Source: Bacteroidetes bacterium ADurb.Bin013
GTDB taxonomy: Bacteria > Bacteroidota > Bacteroidia > Bacteroidales > UBA932
Direction of reading: 5' to 3'
Assembly (NCBI GenBank): GCA_002071385.1
Contig: MWFB01000011.1
Location: 1-64,000 of the forward strand
Length of the DNA: 64,000 bases
Program-made: the position numbers and the translations under genes
The notes under the pieces: generated by a model
What the model was told of the DNA's origin: nothing
Database searches by the model: none
Seen by the model: only the letters and a program-made list of their open reading frames with translations
In this document: in pieces, positions 34,873 through 45,492 of the stretch
Layout: every line of letters starts with the position of its first letter
How positions within the stretch are numbered: position 1 is the stretch's first letter

Positions 34873-37296
34873 ATGAAGACAAAGCACCTGCTGCCATGGC
34901 TTACGCTTTTACTGACAGGTTGCCATTCAGACTTTCCTGACGTTGTACAGGGTTTTTTCCTGGATTATGACAAGCCTGCAGGTATCTGCGAAGAAAGGTT
35001 ACCCCTGGGTAACGGCAGGCTTGGTGCCATGCCTGACGGAGGTATCGCCACTGAAAATATTATTCTTAACGAGATCTCTCTCTGGTCGGGATCCCCTGCT
35101 GATGACCTGCGGACAGGCGCACACCGCATACTGCCCGTGGTACGGGAACTGCTTTACAAAGAACGTATCGCCCAAGCACAGGAGCTTATGTTCCGTTATT
35201 TCACCGCACGCACATCCGGTTCGGAAGGGAGCAGCGGAACCAAAAAAACCTTTGGGAGTTACCAGGTCCTGGGTTCCGCGGTACTGGATTTTTCTTATGA
35301 CTACCCCCCGACCCGGGCCGAGGACTATGACAGGATGCTGGATATATCCACCGCAACCGCATTCACGTCCTTTGAACTGGGAGGCATAACATATACCAGG
35401 GAATGCTTCACTTCGCTGGACAACGATATACTGGTCATGCACCTTACCGCATCCCAGCCGAACGAACTGACCTTCCGGTCCACCTTCACGCGTCCGGAAA
35501 GATACCGGGTCTATACCAGCGGCAATTCCCTGTTCATGGAAGGCACATTGAGCTCGGGGGCAGAGGATGTGGAGGGCATGCGCTACTACACACGCATGGA
35601 TATCATTCCGTCGGGAGGCGGTAAGTTATCCTTTGCCAACGACTCCATCATCCTGTCCGGTGCCACCCGGGCGACCCTGATCATCTCTGCAGCCACAAAT
35701 TACCACTACCAGGCCATGGACCTGAAAAGGGACTCTTCGTACATCAGACGGGCAGATTCCCTGGCCATGCTGGCTCGCGGGTTGTCGTATCCTGAATTGA
35801 AACGCAACCATGTGGACAGGTACCAGTCTCTTTTTCGCAGGGCTCATGTACAATTGCCCGATTCCTCGGACTTTTACTTTCAGTACGGGAGGTACCTCCT
35901 CATCTCTTCCACACGCCCGGGATCACTTCCACCCAATTTGCAGGGTTTGTGGACCCCTGCTGTCCAGACACCCTGGAACGGCGCCTATGATCTGAATATG
36001 CACCTCCAGATGAATTTCTGGCCTGCCTTGAAAACCAACCTTGCCGAGCTGCATATTCCCCTCCTTGATCTTACCGCCCGGTTGGCTGAAATGGGAAGCG
36101 AAACAGCCAGGGAATATTACAACGCCCCGGGATGGGTGGTGCACTCCAGGACCAACGTCTGGGGATATACAGCTCCCGGTGTCCAAACGGCATGGTCCGC
36201 TTATAACGCGGCCGGTGCCTGGCTATGTGCCCATATATGGAACCATTACTGCTATACATTGGATGAAGACCTGCTGGAAAAGCTGTACCCGGTAATGAAA
36301 GAAGCCGCCCTTTTCTATTTATCCACACTCATGGAAGAGCCCCGCCAGGGGTGGTGGGTTCCCGCTCCTTCCATGTCTTACGGAAACTTTTTCTATATGG
36401 TGGATGAAAAGAAACAGGGCACATTGTCCGTTCCGCTATACCTTTGCATGGGCTCTGCAAGTGATGTCCAGACAATACGGGAATTATTTTCAAATGTGGT
36501 TTCTGCCCACAGGATCCTGATGAACACGGACGATTTTCCCCTGGTCTACCAACTGGAGGAAGCCCTGGACCGGTTACCTTCGGATAGGATCAGTGCTACC
36601 GGAAACCTGCAGCGATGGCTCTATGATTATCCCGAAGAAGACACACGTCTGCGCAATATGCCACACCTTTATGCACTGTTTCCCGGTACAGACATTACCC
36701 CGGAAGACACCCTGCTGCTGGAAGCCTGTCGCAACACGCTGGAAAGAAGAGGTTACGGCGGTTCGGCATGGCAAATGGCGTGGAACATGAACCTGAGGGC
36801 CAGACTCGGCGATGGTGAGGGTGCCTTCAGGATCCTGGGTGCCCTGACTTCCCCCGCCCTGGAAAAAAGTGTTTCCCCTTACCTGGACCGCTCTGTTGCA
36901 CATGTTACCCTGCTTCGTCCGGGAAGATATCCCAATGGTTTTTCATCCAATCCCACTTTCCAGATCGACGGTAATCTTGGGGCATGTTCGGGCATTGCAG
37001 AAATGTTGCTCCAGAGCCACCGGGGGTTCATACACTTACTGCCGGCCATTCCCGAAGCATGGAAAGAGGCGGGGTCATTCTCTGGTCTCTGTGTACAGGG
37101 AGGCGCCATGGTGTCCTGCTCCTGGGAAGAAGGACAGGTGCGTGAAATTATTATCAGGGCAATTGCTGACAACACCTTCCGGCTGAAAGTACCAAAAAAT
37201 TTCCGCCGCATAAAAGAACCGTATATAGATATTCCCTTGAAAAAGGGAGAACAGATAAGACTGCATGCCACAAGTAATTTTAAACCTATAATATGA
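34873..37296 (+). CDS. GH95 family lipoprotein with altered catalytic positions
   Basis: The 807-residue protein starts [17 protein letters not shown], a lipoprotein signal. The GH95 (alpha-L-fucosidase-type) fold is clear: [11 protein letters not shown] and NEISLWSG near the start, a helical barrel domain from about 340, and [21 protein letters not shown] with the catalytic-base position Asp699. Two other expected catalytic positions differ: the usual NIN triplet reads NMH (Asn375, His377), and the general-acid Glu of the LQEW motif is Arg581 (LQRW). Usual HRHVSHL reads LRNMPHL. It may act on a different substrate or only bind glycans. nfo overlaps its stop as ATGA. Confidence 0.87.
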   Translation: MKTKHLLPWLTLLLTGCHSDFPDVVQGFFLDYDKPAGICEERLPLGNGRLGAMPDGGIATENIILNEISLWSGSPADDLRTGAHRILPVVRELLYKERIAQAQELMFRYFTARTSGSEGSSGTKKTFGSYQVLGSAVLDFSYDYPPTRAEDYDRMLDISTATAFTSFELGGITYTRECFTSLDNDILVMHLTASQPNELTFRSTFTRPERYRVYTSGNSLFMEGTLSSGAEDVEGMRYYTRMDIIPSGGGKLSFANDSIILSGATRATLIISAATNYHYQAMDLKRDSSYIRRADSLAMLARGLSYPELKRNHVDRYQSLFRRAHVQLPDSSDFYFQYGRYLLISSTRPGSLPPNLQGLWTPAVQTPWNGAYDLNMHLQMNFWPALKTNLAELHIPLLDLTARLAEMGSETAREYYNAPGWVVHSRTNVWGYTAPGVQTAWSAYNAAGAWLCAHIWNHYCYTLDEDLLEKLYPVMKEAALFYLSTLMEEPRQGWWVPAPSMSYGNFFYMVDEKKQGTLSVPLYLCMGSASDVQTIRELFSNVVSAHRILMNTDDFPLVYQLEEALDRLPSDRISATGNLQRWLYDYPEEDTRLRNMPHLYALFPGTDITPEDTLLLEACRNTLERRGYGGSAWQMAWNMNLRARLGDGEGAFRILGALTSPALEKSVSPYLDRSVAHVTLLRPGRYPNGFSSNPTFQIDGNLGACSGIAEMLLQSHRGFIHLLPAIPEAWKEAGSFSGLCVQGGAMVSCSWEEGQVREIIIRAIADNTFRLKVPKNFRRIKEPYIDIPLKKGEQIRLHATSNFKPII

Positions 37297-38153
37297 CGAC
37301 CACTTCAAAGACCAGCGATTTCCGCATCGGATGCCACCTTTCCGCATCAGAAGGCTACCTCTCCATGGCCAAGACAGCCGTTCAGATCGGAGCCAACACT
37401 TTTCAGTTCTTCACACGCAATCCCCGCGGAGGTACTGCAAAACCCATAGATCCGGAAGATGTATCTGCCTTCCTGGAATATTCAGAACAAAACGACATAG
37501 GTCCCATCCTGGCACATGCCTCCTATACCCTGAACCTGTGCGCTGCCGAAGACCGTATCCGGGAATTCGCACGCTACACCCTCATGGATGACCTTTTCAG
37601 GATGGAGTTCACACCGGGGAACCTGTATAACCTGCATCCGGGAAGTCACGTGCAGCAAGGGGTGGAAAAAGGCATAGAGCTGATAGCAGAAGCCCTGAAT
37701 GCAGCCATCACCGAAGAGCAGACCACCTGGGTCCTGCTGGAAACCATGGCCGGAAAAGGGACCGAAATCGGCAGGACTTTCGAGGAACTCAGGTCCATAA
37801 TCGACCGTGTTCATGTGAAGGACAGGCTGGGCGTCTGCCTGGATACGTGTCATGTGTTTGATGCCGGTTATGACATCAAGGGCAATACGGACCAGGTGCT
37901 GGAAACATTTGACAGGGTAATCGGCCTGGATCGCTTGAAGGCAATCCATATCAACGACACCAAGAATCCTTTCCAAAGCCATAAGGACAGGCACGAAACC
38001 ATAGGCAACGGATACCTGGGCATTGAAACGCTCCGTAAGGTGATAAATCATCCGGCCCTGCGGCATCTTCCTTTTTACCTGGAAACACCCAATGAGTTAC
38101 CGGGGTATGCCAGCGAAATAGCCTTGTTGAAAACGGAGCGCACCGGAGCGTAA
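37293..38153 (+). CDS. nfo: deoxyribonuclease IV (endonuclease IV)
   Basis: The 286-residue TIM-barrel enzyme carries the three-metal site motifs: [56 protein letters not shown] and YLETPNE. It cleaves DNA 5' to abasic sites in base excision repair. ATGA links it to the GH95 gene. Its last 79 bases overlap the end of the convergent permease gene, which is unusually long for an antisense coding overlap. Confidence 0.95.
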   Translation: MTTTSKTSDFRIGCHLSASEGYLSMAKTAVQIGANTFQFFTRNPRGGTAKPIDPEDVSAFLEYSEQNDIGPILAHASYTLNLCAAEDRIREFARYTLMDDLFRMEFTPGNLYNLHPGSHVQQGVEKGIELIAEALNAAITEEQTTWVLLETMAGKGTEIGRTFEELRSIIDRVHVKDRLGVCLDTCHVFDAGYDIKGNTDQVLETFDRVIGLDRLKAIHINDTKNPFQSHKDRHETIGNGYLGIETLRKVINHPALRHLPFYLETPNELPGYASEIALLKTERTGA

Positions 38154-39319
38154 GCCGCCAGGAATCCTATTCCCAGGACGGTCAACGAAACCAGGAGCAT
38201 GTCTGTCCACTGGACATCTACAGGATAATCCGTTACAATAAAGCTTCCCGGGAGGGAAATCACGCCGAATCGCGTCTGGATAAAGCACAGCAACAAACCC
38301 AGTGTCATACCGGCAGCCCAGCCCAGGATTGAAATGAGCCATCCTTCCATGACAAATATCCTGCTTATGAGACCGGGACGCGCTCCCATGCTGGCAAGGA
38401 CCGCAATGTCTTCCTTTTTTTCCAGGATGAGCATACTCAGGGAGCTGAGAACGTTGCTAGAAATGATCACCAGGATGAAACCCAGCAATAAGAATATGAT
38501 GACCTTTTCTGTCGTCATCATTTTATAAAGGGTTTCGTTTTGCTGGTACCTGGTCTGCACGGTATAAGAAGGGCCGAGCTTTGTTTCCAGGTCTTTTTTA
38601 AGCGATTTGAGGGCCTTTTTCCCGTTCACGCGTATCTCCACATGTGAGAACCTGTCCTGGTAATCCAGAAGCCTTTGGGCCGTTTCCAGGGAGACCAGGA
38701 TATGGTCGGCATCGTATCGCTGTTCGACAGCAAAAATTCCTCCCGGAAAGAGTTTTTCCCGTTTGAGGGAGGCCATGGGATTGAGCGGGGAAAAAACGGC
38801 ATCCTTTCGGGGATAGTAGATCCATAAAGGATCCACAAAAGCAACGTTCATGCCCAGGTTATTTGCCAGGCCTCTTCCCACCACGGCCTCTTCCACCTCT
38901 CCAAAATACACATGGAATGTGCCGCTAATGATATGCTCCCTCAATGGAGAAGTGGCTATGAAAACACTGTCCACTCCTTTCATGGTGGCCACTGCTTGCT
39001 GGTTCCTGTACTGCAGAAACACCGTTTCTTCAATGACCGGGCAGAAAGCCGCCACACGCCCGTCCTCCCTCAGCTCACCAAAATCTTGCAGTCCGGAAAT
39101 GGTTTTTCCTTCCGCGCTTTTAATGAGAAGGTCCGGATCAAAGGTATGGTACATACCCTTTACCAGGTTGTCAAAGCCGTTGTAGACAGACATGACCACC
39201 ACCAAAGCCATGGTCCCCAGGGTTATCCCCGTGGCACTAATGGCAGATATCACATTGATGATCTGCCTTGATTTCTTGGCAAACAAATACCGCCAGGCAA
39301 TGAAAAAGGCAAGTTTCAA
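38075..39319 (-). CDS. LolC/LolE-like ABC transporter permease (FtsX family)
   Basis: The 414-residue protein has the MacB/FtsX layout: an N-terminal transmembrane helix after [30 protein letters not shown], a periplasmic domain of about 220 residues, and three C-terminal helices ([42 protein letters not shown]). This matches LolC/E, which extract lipoproteins from the inner membrane with LolD. No ATPase gene is adjacent. It lies 13 bases after rbfA on the same strand. The 3' end covers the last 79 bases of nfo on the other strand. Confidence 0.87.
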   Translation of the reverse strand: MKLAFFIAWRYLFAKKSRQIINVISAISATGITLGTMALVVVMSVYNGFDNLVKGMYHTFDPDLLIKSAEGKTISGLQDFGELREDGRVAAFCPVIEETVFLQYRNQQAVATMKGVDSVFIATSPLREHIISGTFHVYFGEVEEAVVGRGLANNLGMNVAFVDPLWIYYPRKDAVFSPLNPMASLKREKLFPGGIFAVEQRYDADHILVSLETAQRLLDYQDRFSHVEIRVNGKKALKSLKKDLETKLGPSYTVQTRYQQNETLYKMMTTEKVIIFLLLGFILVIISSNVLSSLSMLILEKKEDIAVLASMGARPGLISRIFVMEGWLISILGWAAGMTLGLLLCFIQTRFGVISLPGSFIVTDYPVDVQWTDMLLVSLTVLGIGFLAAYAPVRSVFNKAISLAYPGNSLGVSR

Positions 39320-39332
39320 AATTATGGCTTGT

Positions 39333-39689
39333 TTATTTCTTCAGCAATTCCTCTATGTGCTCTGCATAATCTAGTGAATCATCCAGGAAAAAGACAAGTT
39401 CCGGTACAATTCGCAATTGTCTGCGAACTCGACGTCCCAGCTCTCCGCGAATGGTCCGGGTCTGTTCCTGTACCTGCTTTAAAACTTCCGTGGCCTTATC
39501 GGATGGAAACACACTTATCCACGCGTGCGCCACGGACAGGTCGGAGCTGATCCGGACGTGCACCACAGAGATTATGGTTCCGTTAAACGTACCCAAGGAC
39601 TTTGACTGGAAGATCTCCGAAAGATCTTTCTGTATCTGACGTGACACCTTCAATTGCCGGGTGTTCACAACTGCTTCCGGTGCTTTCAT
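39333..39689 (-). CDS. rbfA: ribosome-binding factor A
   Basis: The 118-residue KH-like protein shows RQLKVSRQIQKDLSEIFQ, VVHVRISSDLSVAHAWISVFPSDK, and RVRRQLRIVPELVFFLDDSLDYAEHIEELL. It binds 16S rRNA helix 1 region in 30S maturation. The start is ATG 39689, two bases after the tyrS stop (TGA-TC-ATG); a TTG two codons earlier is possible. It works in the same process as RsgA, encoded at 11091. Confidence 0.93.
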   Translation of the reverse strand: MKAPEAVVNTRQLKVSRQIQKDLSEIFQSKSLGTFNGTIISVVHVRISSDLSVAHAWISVFPSDKATEVLKQVQEQTRTIRGELGRRVRRQLRIVPELVFFLDDSLDYAEHIEELLKK

Positions 39690-39691
39690 GA

Positions 39692-40987
39692 TCAACTGGC
39701 TTTTATGATGAAATAATTCTTTTTTCCCTTCTGTACCAGCAGGTATTTGCCCTGGAGGAGCATGGATCTGTCTACCATCATTTCAGCAGACACAACCTTT
39801 TCTTTATTAAGGCTCAGCCCTCCGCCCTGGATCAATTTACGGCATTCCCCCTTGGACGGCATGACAGATGTCCGCACTGCCAGCAAATCAACTACAGTCA
39901 GGGGAAGTTCACTGGCGGGCAATTCAAATTGCGGTACTCCGTCAAAAACAGACAGGAAAGTACCCTCATCCATGACCATAAGTTGTTCCCTTGTGCCTCC
40001 CCCAAACAAAATCCGGGACGCCGTAACAGATTTGTTATATTCTTCTTCTCCGTGTACCATCTTTGTTACATATTCGGCCAAAACGCTTTGCAGTAGCCTT
40101 TTATGCGGTTCCAACCTGTGGGCTTCCATGTGTTTTTCTATGGTTTCCCTGGGCAGCAGGGTGAATATCTTGATGTACTTCCCTGCATCTTCGTCGCTGA
40201 CGTTCATCCAGAACTGATAAAACGCGTAGGGAGTGGTTTTCCCGGGGTCAAGCCACACGTTGCCCGATTCCGTTTTTCCAAACTTGCCCCCGTCCGATTT
40301 GGTGATCAGCGGGCAAGTCAGCGCATAGCCTTCTCCGCCCTGTTTTCTCCGTATGAGCTCCGTACCGGTGGTGATGTTGCCCCACTGATCAGATCCGCCC
40401 ATCTGCAATTTACATCCATAATTGCTGTACAAATAAAGAAAATCGTAAGCCTGTAAAAGCTGGTAGCTGAATTCGGTAAAGGACATCCCATCTGTTTCTT
40501 CCCCCGAAAGCCTTTTGCGTACAGATTCCTTGCTCATCATATAATTGACCGTAACATGCTTGCCAATGTCACGGACAAAATGGAGGAAAGAATAATCCTT
40601 TGTCCAGTCATAATTGTTCAGTAACAGGGCTCCGTTAGGCTTGGCATCATCAAAATCAAGAAAGCGTATCAATTGTTTTCTGATGCATTCCTGGTTGTGC
40701 CTCAACGTCTTTTCATCCAGAAGGTTTCTTTCTGAAGATTTCATGGATGGATCCCCTATCATTCCGGTCGCTCCGCCTATCAGGGCTATGGGACGGTGTC
40801 CGGCAACCTGAAAATGTTTCAGCATCATTACACTTACCAGGTGACCTATGTGCAGTGAATCGGCTGTGGGATCAATACCTACATAGGCAGTGGTCATTTC
40901 CTTGTTAAGCAATTCTTCGGTACCCGGCATAATGTCGTGGATCATACCCCTCCAGGTAAGTTCTTCTACAAAATTATTCTTCTTCAT
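39692..40987 (-). CDS. tyrS: tyrosyl-tRNA synthetase
   Basis: The 431-residue protein is a class Ic synthetase. It has the HIGH motif (SLHIGHLV), the tyrosine-site [28 protein letters not shown], and the KMSKS variant KFGKT, then a C-terminal S4-like domain ([18 protein letters not shown]). It charges tRNA-Tyr. It leads the tyrS-rbfA-permease unit from a -7 box 23 bases upstream. Confidence 0.96.
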   Translation of the reverse strand: MKKNNFVEELTWRGMIHDIMPGTEELLNKEMTTAYVGIDPTADSLHIGHLVSVMMLKHFQVAGHRPIALIGGATGMIGDPSMKSSERNLLDEKTLRHNQECIRKQLIRFLDFDDAKPNGALLLNNYDWTKDYSFLHFVRDIGKHVTVNYMMSKESVRKRLSGEETDGMSFTEFSYQLLQAYDFLYLYSNYGCKLQMGGSDQWGNITTGTELIRRKQGGEGYALTCPLITKSDGGKFGKTESGNVWLDPGKTTPYAFYQFWMNVSDEDAGKYIKIFTLLPRETIEKHMEAHRLEPHKRLLQSVLAEYVTKMVHGEEEYNKSVTASRILFGGGTREQLMVMDEGTFLSVFDGVPQFELPASELPLTVVDLLAVRTSVMPSKGECRKLIQGGGLSLNKEKVVSAEMMVDRSMLLQGKYLLVQKGKKNYFIIKAS

Positions 40988-41010
40988 CCTCTGTCTTGGT
41001 ATGTTTTGTG

Positions 41011-41018
41011 CAAAGGTA
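41011..41018 (-). promoter_or_regulatory. -7 box (TACCTTTG) of tyrS
   Basis: On the minus strand TACCTTTG lies 23 bases before the tyrS ATG. A weaker TACTTTAG at 41034-41041 faces the S41 lipoprotein gene. Confidence 0.5.
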
Positions 41019-41058
41019 AAGAATAAAAATTTGTACTTTAGCGGGATATTCTACTTTT

Positions 41059-42435
41059 ATGACAAGGAAACTCTTTTTGCTTACAACCCTTCTTTTGCTA
41101 TTCGTGTCCTGCGAAAGGCAGAGGGAACCGGATAAGGAAGAAGCCCCGTTGATAACACAGCAGGTAAACAAGTATATGCTTGAATTGATGGAAGAAGTAT
41201 ACCTCTGGGAAAAGCAAATACCCGACACGCTGGATGTACGTTATGAATTCGATGAGTTCGAATTTTTTGAGAAGTTGTGTTACCGCACCGAGGACCGCTG
41301 GTCTTTCATAACTGATGATGTCCAGAGCCTGCTGGAAGGAGGAGAAGGGGTGGAAACAACTTTCGGCTATTCCCTGGCCTTTGGCACTTTCTCCAATACC
41401 GGCAATTATTTTGCCATGGTCCAGTATGTATATCCTCAGACACCTGCAGCAGAAGCCGGGATTCAACGTGGTACCATTTTTGTTGAAGCCGGCGGAAAAG
41501 CCATCACCAAAGACAATTATACCACGCTCTTCTATGCACCCGCGCTGGAGCTGACCTTGGGGGAGCTCAAGGATGGGACCGTCTACAAGGCCGGCACAGT
41601 TTCTCTGACCGCCCGCAAGCAAAGCCTGAATCCGGTGATAGCCCATACCACCATTACTGATGGTGCCAATAAAGTGGGGTACATATGTTATACCGATTTC
41701 TTCGGGGGTTCAGAAGATTTGTTCTTCCCGGTATTCCAGAAATTCAAAGATGAAGGAGTAACCGACATTGTCCTGGACCTTAGGTACAATCTGGGCGGAT
41801 ACCTGAGCACGGCCCGGGCGCTGGCCGGTGTGCTGGCTCCTGCCGGGTGTCTGGATGGTAAAACGGTGCTGATCACCAAAACCTGGAACGACCTGTACCA
41901 GAAATACTGGAAAGACAACAACCGGAATGACATGCTTTACGAATACTTTCCCGGGTTTTCCGAAACACGCCTCAACCTGAACCTGTCGCGGGTTTTCATC
42001 CTGACAGGAAAGAATACTGCCAGCGCCTCGGAGCTGACCATCTGCGGGCTTGATCCCTATATGAATGTGATCATGATTGGAGGTGTTACAAGAGGAAAAT
42101 ACACGGCTGCCATGGTATTTCATCCCGAGGAGAATACGCGTATAAGCAACTGGGGAACACAGCCCATAGTGTACAAGTATGCCAATTCCAAAGGCATCAC
42201 AGATTTTAAGAATGGGTTCACACCCACTTACCGTGAAGAAGACGTTCTGCTGGGCAATGTCTATCCCCTGGGAGACCCCCGTGAAGCGCTGCTGGCACGT
42301 GCTTTGTCGCTGGCTGGCATGAGCGCACAGGTTGCTCCGGCCACGCAAACAAAAATTCAAATACCCAATGTCACTTTTGAAGACTCCTTCCTTTCCAGGC
42401 GTCCCGGATTGTCCCACCATTTGATTGACAAATAA
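41059..42435 (+). CDS. S41 family protease, lipoprotein
   Basis: The 458-residue protein begins MTRKLFLLTTLLLLFVSC, a lipoprotein signal. It has an S41 N-terminal helical domain, a PDZ-like part (VQYVYPQTPAAEAGIQRGTIFVEAGG, about residues 120-160) and the catalytic core with LDLRYNLGGYLS, the nucleophile Ser in NTASASELTICGL and the lysine in RGKYTAA. It probably acts in the periplasm or at the cell surface on peptides. The S37-like peptidase gene begins 11 bases downstream. Confidence 0.9.
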   Translation: MTRKLFLLTTLLLLFVSCERQREPDKEEAPLITQQVNKYMLELMEEVYLWEKQIPDTLDVRYEFDEFEFFEKLCYRTEDRWSFITDDVQSLLEGGEGVETTFGYSLAFGTFSNTGNYFAMVQYVYPQTPAAEAGIQRGTIFVEAGGKAITKDNYTTLFYAPALELTLGELKDGTVYKAGTVSLTARKQSLNPVIAHTTITDGANKVGYICYTDFFGGSEDLFFPVFQKFKDEGVTDIVLDLRYNLGGYLSTARALAGVLAPAGCLDGKTVLITKTWNDLYQKYWKDNNRNDMLYEYFPGFSETRLNLNLSRVFILTGKNTASASELTICGLDPYMNVIMIGGVTRGKYTAAMVFHPEENTRISNWGTQPIVYKYANSKGITDFKNGFTPTYREEDVLLGNVYPLGDPREALLARALSLAGMSAQVAPATQTKIQIPNVTFEDSFLSRRPGLSHHLIDK

Positions 42436-42446
42436 CCACATCTTTC

Positions 42447-43895
42447 ATGAAACATCTTAAATACATCATCATTCCTGTCCTTCTTTCTTTATTTACCAAC
42501 CTTTCTCCCGCACTTTCACAAACGCCGCGCACATCCCGCTCGGGCCTTGAAATGCAGCTTTCAGCCATCGAGGGGGTTACCGAGGTTTTCGGACTGGAAA
42601 GCACTGAATTTGAAGAAAAGTACGGCATACGCATGCGCCAGATGGTCAACCATGATGACATCATATATGGGTTTTTTGAACAACGTGTTTTTATAATGCA
42701 CGTCGGATACGATCGTCCAACCGTATTGGTGACAGAAGGATATGGCGCGGATTATGCCTCCAGGCCGGGATACAGGGAAGAGTTGTCCCGACTGCTGAAT
42801 GCCAACCTGATCGTTGTGGAACACCGGTATTTTGGAGAATCAGTCCCGTCCCCCCGCAGGTGGGAATACCTGAACGTAAGGGCAGCCATGACTGACCTGC
42901 ACAAGATCAGGGAAAGCCTTGCAGCGCTTTACCCCGGCAAATGGATTGCCACAGGCATCAGCAAAGGAGGTCAGACCGCCTTGATGTATCGTACCCTTTA
43001 TCCCGACGATGTAGATGTCACTGTTTGTTATGTGGCCCCTCTTTGCCAGGGCGTGGAGGATGGAAGACACGAGCCTTTCATAGCCCGTAAGGCCGGAACT
43101 CCCGAATCCCGTAAGAAAGTGCTTGATTTCCAGAAAGAGGTCCTGGTTCGGAGGGACAGTCTTATGCCCCTTTTCGAGAAATTCTGTGATACAACGGGGT
43201 TGCATTTCACGCGGCCCGTGAATGAGATATTTGACTACTGCGTGCTTGAATATTCCTTTGCATTCTGGCAATGGGGTACTGATCCGGAGACAATCCCGGA
43301 CCTTACAGCTCAGGACACCGTTCTTTTTGCCCACCTGTTACAAGTCGCTTCTCCGGATTACTTTGTCAGGGATTCTCCCACACTGCCCTTCTTCATACAG
43401 GCTTCCCGGGAGCTGGGTTATTACGGTTATGACACCAAGCCATTCCGTTTCAAAACAACCCGCACACGTTTTATTCCCGAGAAAGCAAAGAAAGGCCTTT
43501 TCAGCAAACAAGAAAAACCTGAAAAGGAAGCTGAACAGGATACGGTGAAAAAACAAGTTGCCGGAAAATGGGTTACCAAGAAATATCCTGCCATGGAGCT
43601 GAAAAGTGCGGAACGATATCTGAAAGATCTTTTTTTGCCGGATTTTTACAAACCCTTCTTCAATAAATCTATGTACCGCTTGCAACGTGATTTTGTAAAA
43701 AAGAGCGATGCCCGCCTGGTTTTCATCTACGGCGAATGGGATCCGTGGACTGCAGCTGCCGTTCCGGACCCCGGAAAACAAAATGTATTGTATTATGTGC
43801 AACCCGGGGGAAGTCACCGTGCCCGCATAGGTACGCTGCCACAATCCATGAGAGAGGCTTTGCTGGAGCAATTGCAATCCTGGCTGAATGAATAA
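42447..43895 (+). CDS. S37/S28-like secreted serine peptidase
   Basis: The 482-residue protein has a signal peptide ending PALSQ. The alpha/beta-hydrolase core shows VLVTEGYGADY, LIVVEHRYFGES, the nucleophile elbow TGISKGGQTAL, and later FIYGEWDPWTAAAV (acid) and GGSHRARI (His). This fits the PS-10 (S37) tripeptidyl aminopeptidase family, close to S28. An inserted charged segment at about residues 345-375 (KKGLFSKQEKPEKEAEQD) is probably a flexible loop. It may trim oligopeptides outside the inner membrane together with the S41 protease. Confidence 0.85.
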   Translation: MKHLKYIIIPVLLSLFTNLSPALSQTPRTSRSGLEMQLSAIEGVTEVFGLESTEFEEKYGIRMRQMVNHDDIIYGFFEQRVFIMHVGYDRPTVLVTEGYGADYASRPGYREELSRLLNANLIVVEHRYFGESVPSPRRWEYLNVRAAMTDLHKIRESLAALYPGKWIATGISKGGQTALMYRTLYPDDVDVTVCYVAPLCQGVEDGRHEPFIARKAGTPESRKKVLDFQKEVLVRRDSLMPLFEKFCDTTGLHFTRPVNEIFDYCVLEYSFAFWQWGTDPETIPDLTAQDTVLFAHLLQVASPDYFVRDSPTLPFFIQASRELGYYGYDTKPFRFKTTRTRFIPEKAKKGLFSKQEKPEKEAEQDTVKKQVAGKWVTKKYPAMELKSAERYLKDLFLPDFYKPFFNKSMYRLQRDFVKKSDARLVFIYGEWDPWTAAAVPDPGKQNVLYYVQPGGSHRARIGTLPQSMREALLEQLQSWLNE

Positions 43896-43904
43896 TTGTT
43901 GAAT

Positions 43905-44840
43905 ATGGACTCATTCAAACCCCTTACCCTGATTGATCAGGGCATCATTAAGCCGTACCTGGCCAAAGCCGGGAAAGCTGCCTCCGAGTACAGTTTTGCC
44001 ACCTTGTTCATGTGGTCGGGGATTTACCACACAGATTTCAGCGTTTTCTCCAGTCTCGGAGATGAGCTGTTGCTGATAAGAAGCCACAGGAATCTGGCAG
44101 AACCGTTTCATTATTTATATCCCATGAGCCTGCATGGTCCTGTTGCCGCGGGAACAGCCGTGGAGATCCTCTCTGCTTTTTCAAAAGACGCACCTTTCAG
44201 CGTTGGTGTGCTTTCTGCAGAAGAAGCCGGACAACTGGCCGCCCGGGAGCCTGCCCACGTTGAAGTACAATCCTTCAGGGATACCTTCGATTATATCTAC
44301 AATGCCTCCGACCTGGCTCTTTTGACAGGTAAGAAATTCCAGGCCAAAAGGAATCACCTGAACTCTTTCCTGAATGAATACAGGGAGTTTGAAGCCAGAC
44401 AGATACGCTTGGAAGATATCCCTGCCTGCCTGGCAATGAATGATGAATGGTGTCGGCTCATGGGCTGTAACCAGGATGTGGGGCTGGAACAGGAGACCTG
44501 TGCCGTGCACAGGGCTTTCAACTCATTCGGGGAACTGGGTCTGGAAGGTTTGATGATCCTGATAGACGGAAAGATTGTTGCCTATACCCTGGGGGAACTG
44601 CTGACCAAAAACACATGGCTGGTGCATGTGGAAAAGGCATTCCAGGAATTCAGGGGTGCTTACCAGGCAATCAACCAGCTCTTTGTCCGTTATGCGATGG
44701 AAAAATATCCCCATGTTGAATATATAAACCGAGAGGACGATTCAGGTGACATGGGGTTGCGCATCGCCAAAATGAGTTATCATCCTGCTTTTTTTGTAGA
44801 AAAGTACACCGCGTTGTTCAACCAACCAGCCACACCATGA
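43905..44840 (+). CDS. DUF2156 protein (GNAT-fold, lysyl-transferase-like)
   Basis: The 311-residue protein has no membrane segment. It resembles DUF2156, the catalytic domain of phosphatidylglycerol lysyltransferases: YSFATLFMWSGIYHTDFSV at the start, KKFQAKRNHLNSFL, and the C-terminal GNAT half with LEGLMILIDGKIVAYTLGE, HVEKAFQEFRGAYQAINQLFV and YINREDDSGDMGLR. Stand-alone members occur widely in Bacteroidota; whether they modify lipids or proteins is open. It starts nine bases after the peptidase gene and overlaps the convergent PPTase gene by 23 bases. Confidence 0.85.
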   Translation: MDSFKPLTLIDQGIIKPYLAKAGKAASEYSFATLFMWSGIYHTDFSVFSSLGDELLLIRSHRNLAEPFHYLYPMSLHGPVAAGTAVEILSAFSKDAPFSVGVLSAEEAGQLAAREPAHVEVQSFRDTFDYIYNASDLALLTGKKFQAKRNHLNSFLNEYREFEARQIRLEDIPACLAMNDEWCRLMGCNQDVGLEQETCAVHRAFNSFGELGLEGLMILIDGKIVAYTLGELLTKNTWLVHVEKAFQEFRGAYQAINQLFVRYAMEKYPHVEYINREDDSGDMGLRIAKMSYHPAFFVEKYTALFNQPATP

Positions 44841-45459
44841 CGTGGTCGTCCAGCACTTTGTATTCCAGGGTAAAGTCTTCCTCAATACCGTCCCTCTGAT
44901 AAAAAACCGCATCTATCTCTCCTGTCTCCCGGGGAACGATCTTGTCAATTCTCATTTGCTCGATATAATCCACATCGGGCTGAGACATGTATTTGAACAA
45001 GGCCTCTTTGGCGCACCATATCAAAGCAAGTTGCAATTTGCGGACCTCGGGTTTATCTGACAGGAAATTTTTTTCGTCATCCCCGATGGCTTTTTTTTCA
45101 ACCGCTGTAAAATTGCGGTCAAGCAATTCAATGTCTATTCCCACGTTGTTTTCCGGGTGTGTCAGGACACAGGCAAAACGGCGGGTATGGGCTATGCTCA
45201 GCTCTATGATAGAGTTTTGTAGAAACGGCCGTCCGTTTTCATGATACCCCAGGTATACTTTTTCCTGGAAAAGGGTATGGAGTATGGCCCTTACGGCAAG
45301 CCGCTCCAACCGGCGCTGCGGATTGGTGATATAAGACAGTTCTTCCCTTTCTTCATTGGGAAGGGTACATATTTCCTGTAATTGCTCCTCGGTTTCTGTT
45401 ATTTCCCAGACAACAATCTGCGCCCCGTTCTTAAATTGCTCTTGATAATACAATCCCAT
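44818..45459 (-). CDS. 4'-phosphopantetheinyl transferase (Sfp type)
   Basis: The 213-residue protein has the PPTase motifs: HENGRPFL, IELSIAHTRRFACVL, NNVGIDIELLDR (Mg2+ binding) and LALIWCAKEALFKYM. It transfers phosphopantetheine from CoA to carrier proteins. The length is of the Sfp class rather than the shorter AcpS. No carrier protein or polyketide gene is nearby; it probably serves fatty-acid ACP. It is last in the minus-strand unit after ispE, 33 bases downstream. Confidence 0.9.
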   Translation of the reverse strand: MGLYYQEQFKNGAQIVVWEITETEEQLQEICTLPNEEREELSYITNPQRRLERLAVRAILHTLFQEKVYLGYHENGRPFLQNSIIELSIAHTRRFACVLTHPENNVGIDIELLDRNFTAVEKKAIGDDEKNFLSDKPEVRKLQLALIWCAKEALFKYMSQPDVDYIEQMRIDKIVPRETGEIDAVFYQRDGIEEDFTLEYKVLDDHVMVWLVG

Positions 45460-45492
45460 ATGTACGGTAAAGATAAGAACAAATCCGGAATC

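Noticed and set aside
41059-42435. Loss of the nucleophile serine in the S41 lipoprotein
   Set aside because: NTASASEL first looked altered, but the TASASE form is found in active S41 proteases such as the plant D1 protease, so the serine is present.
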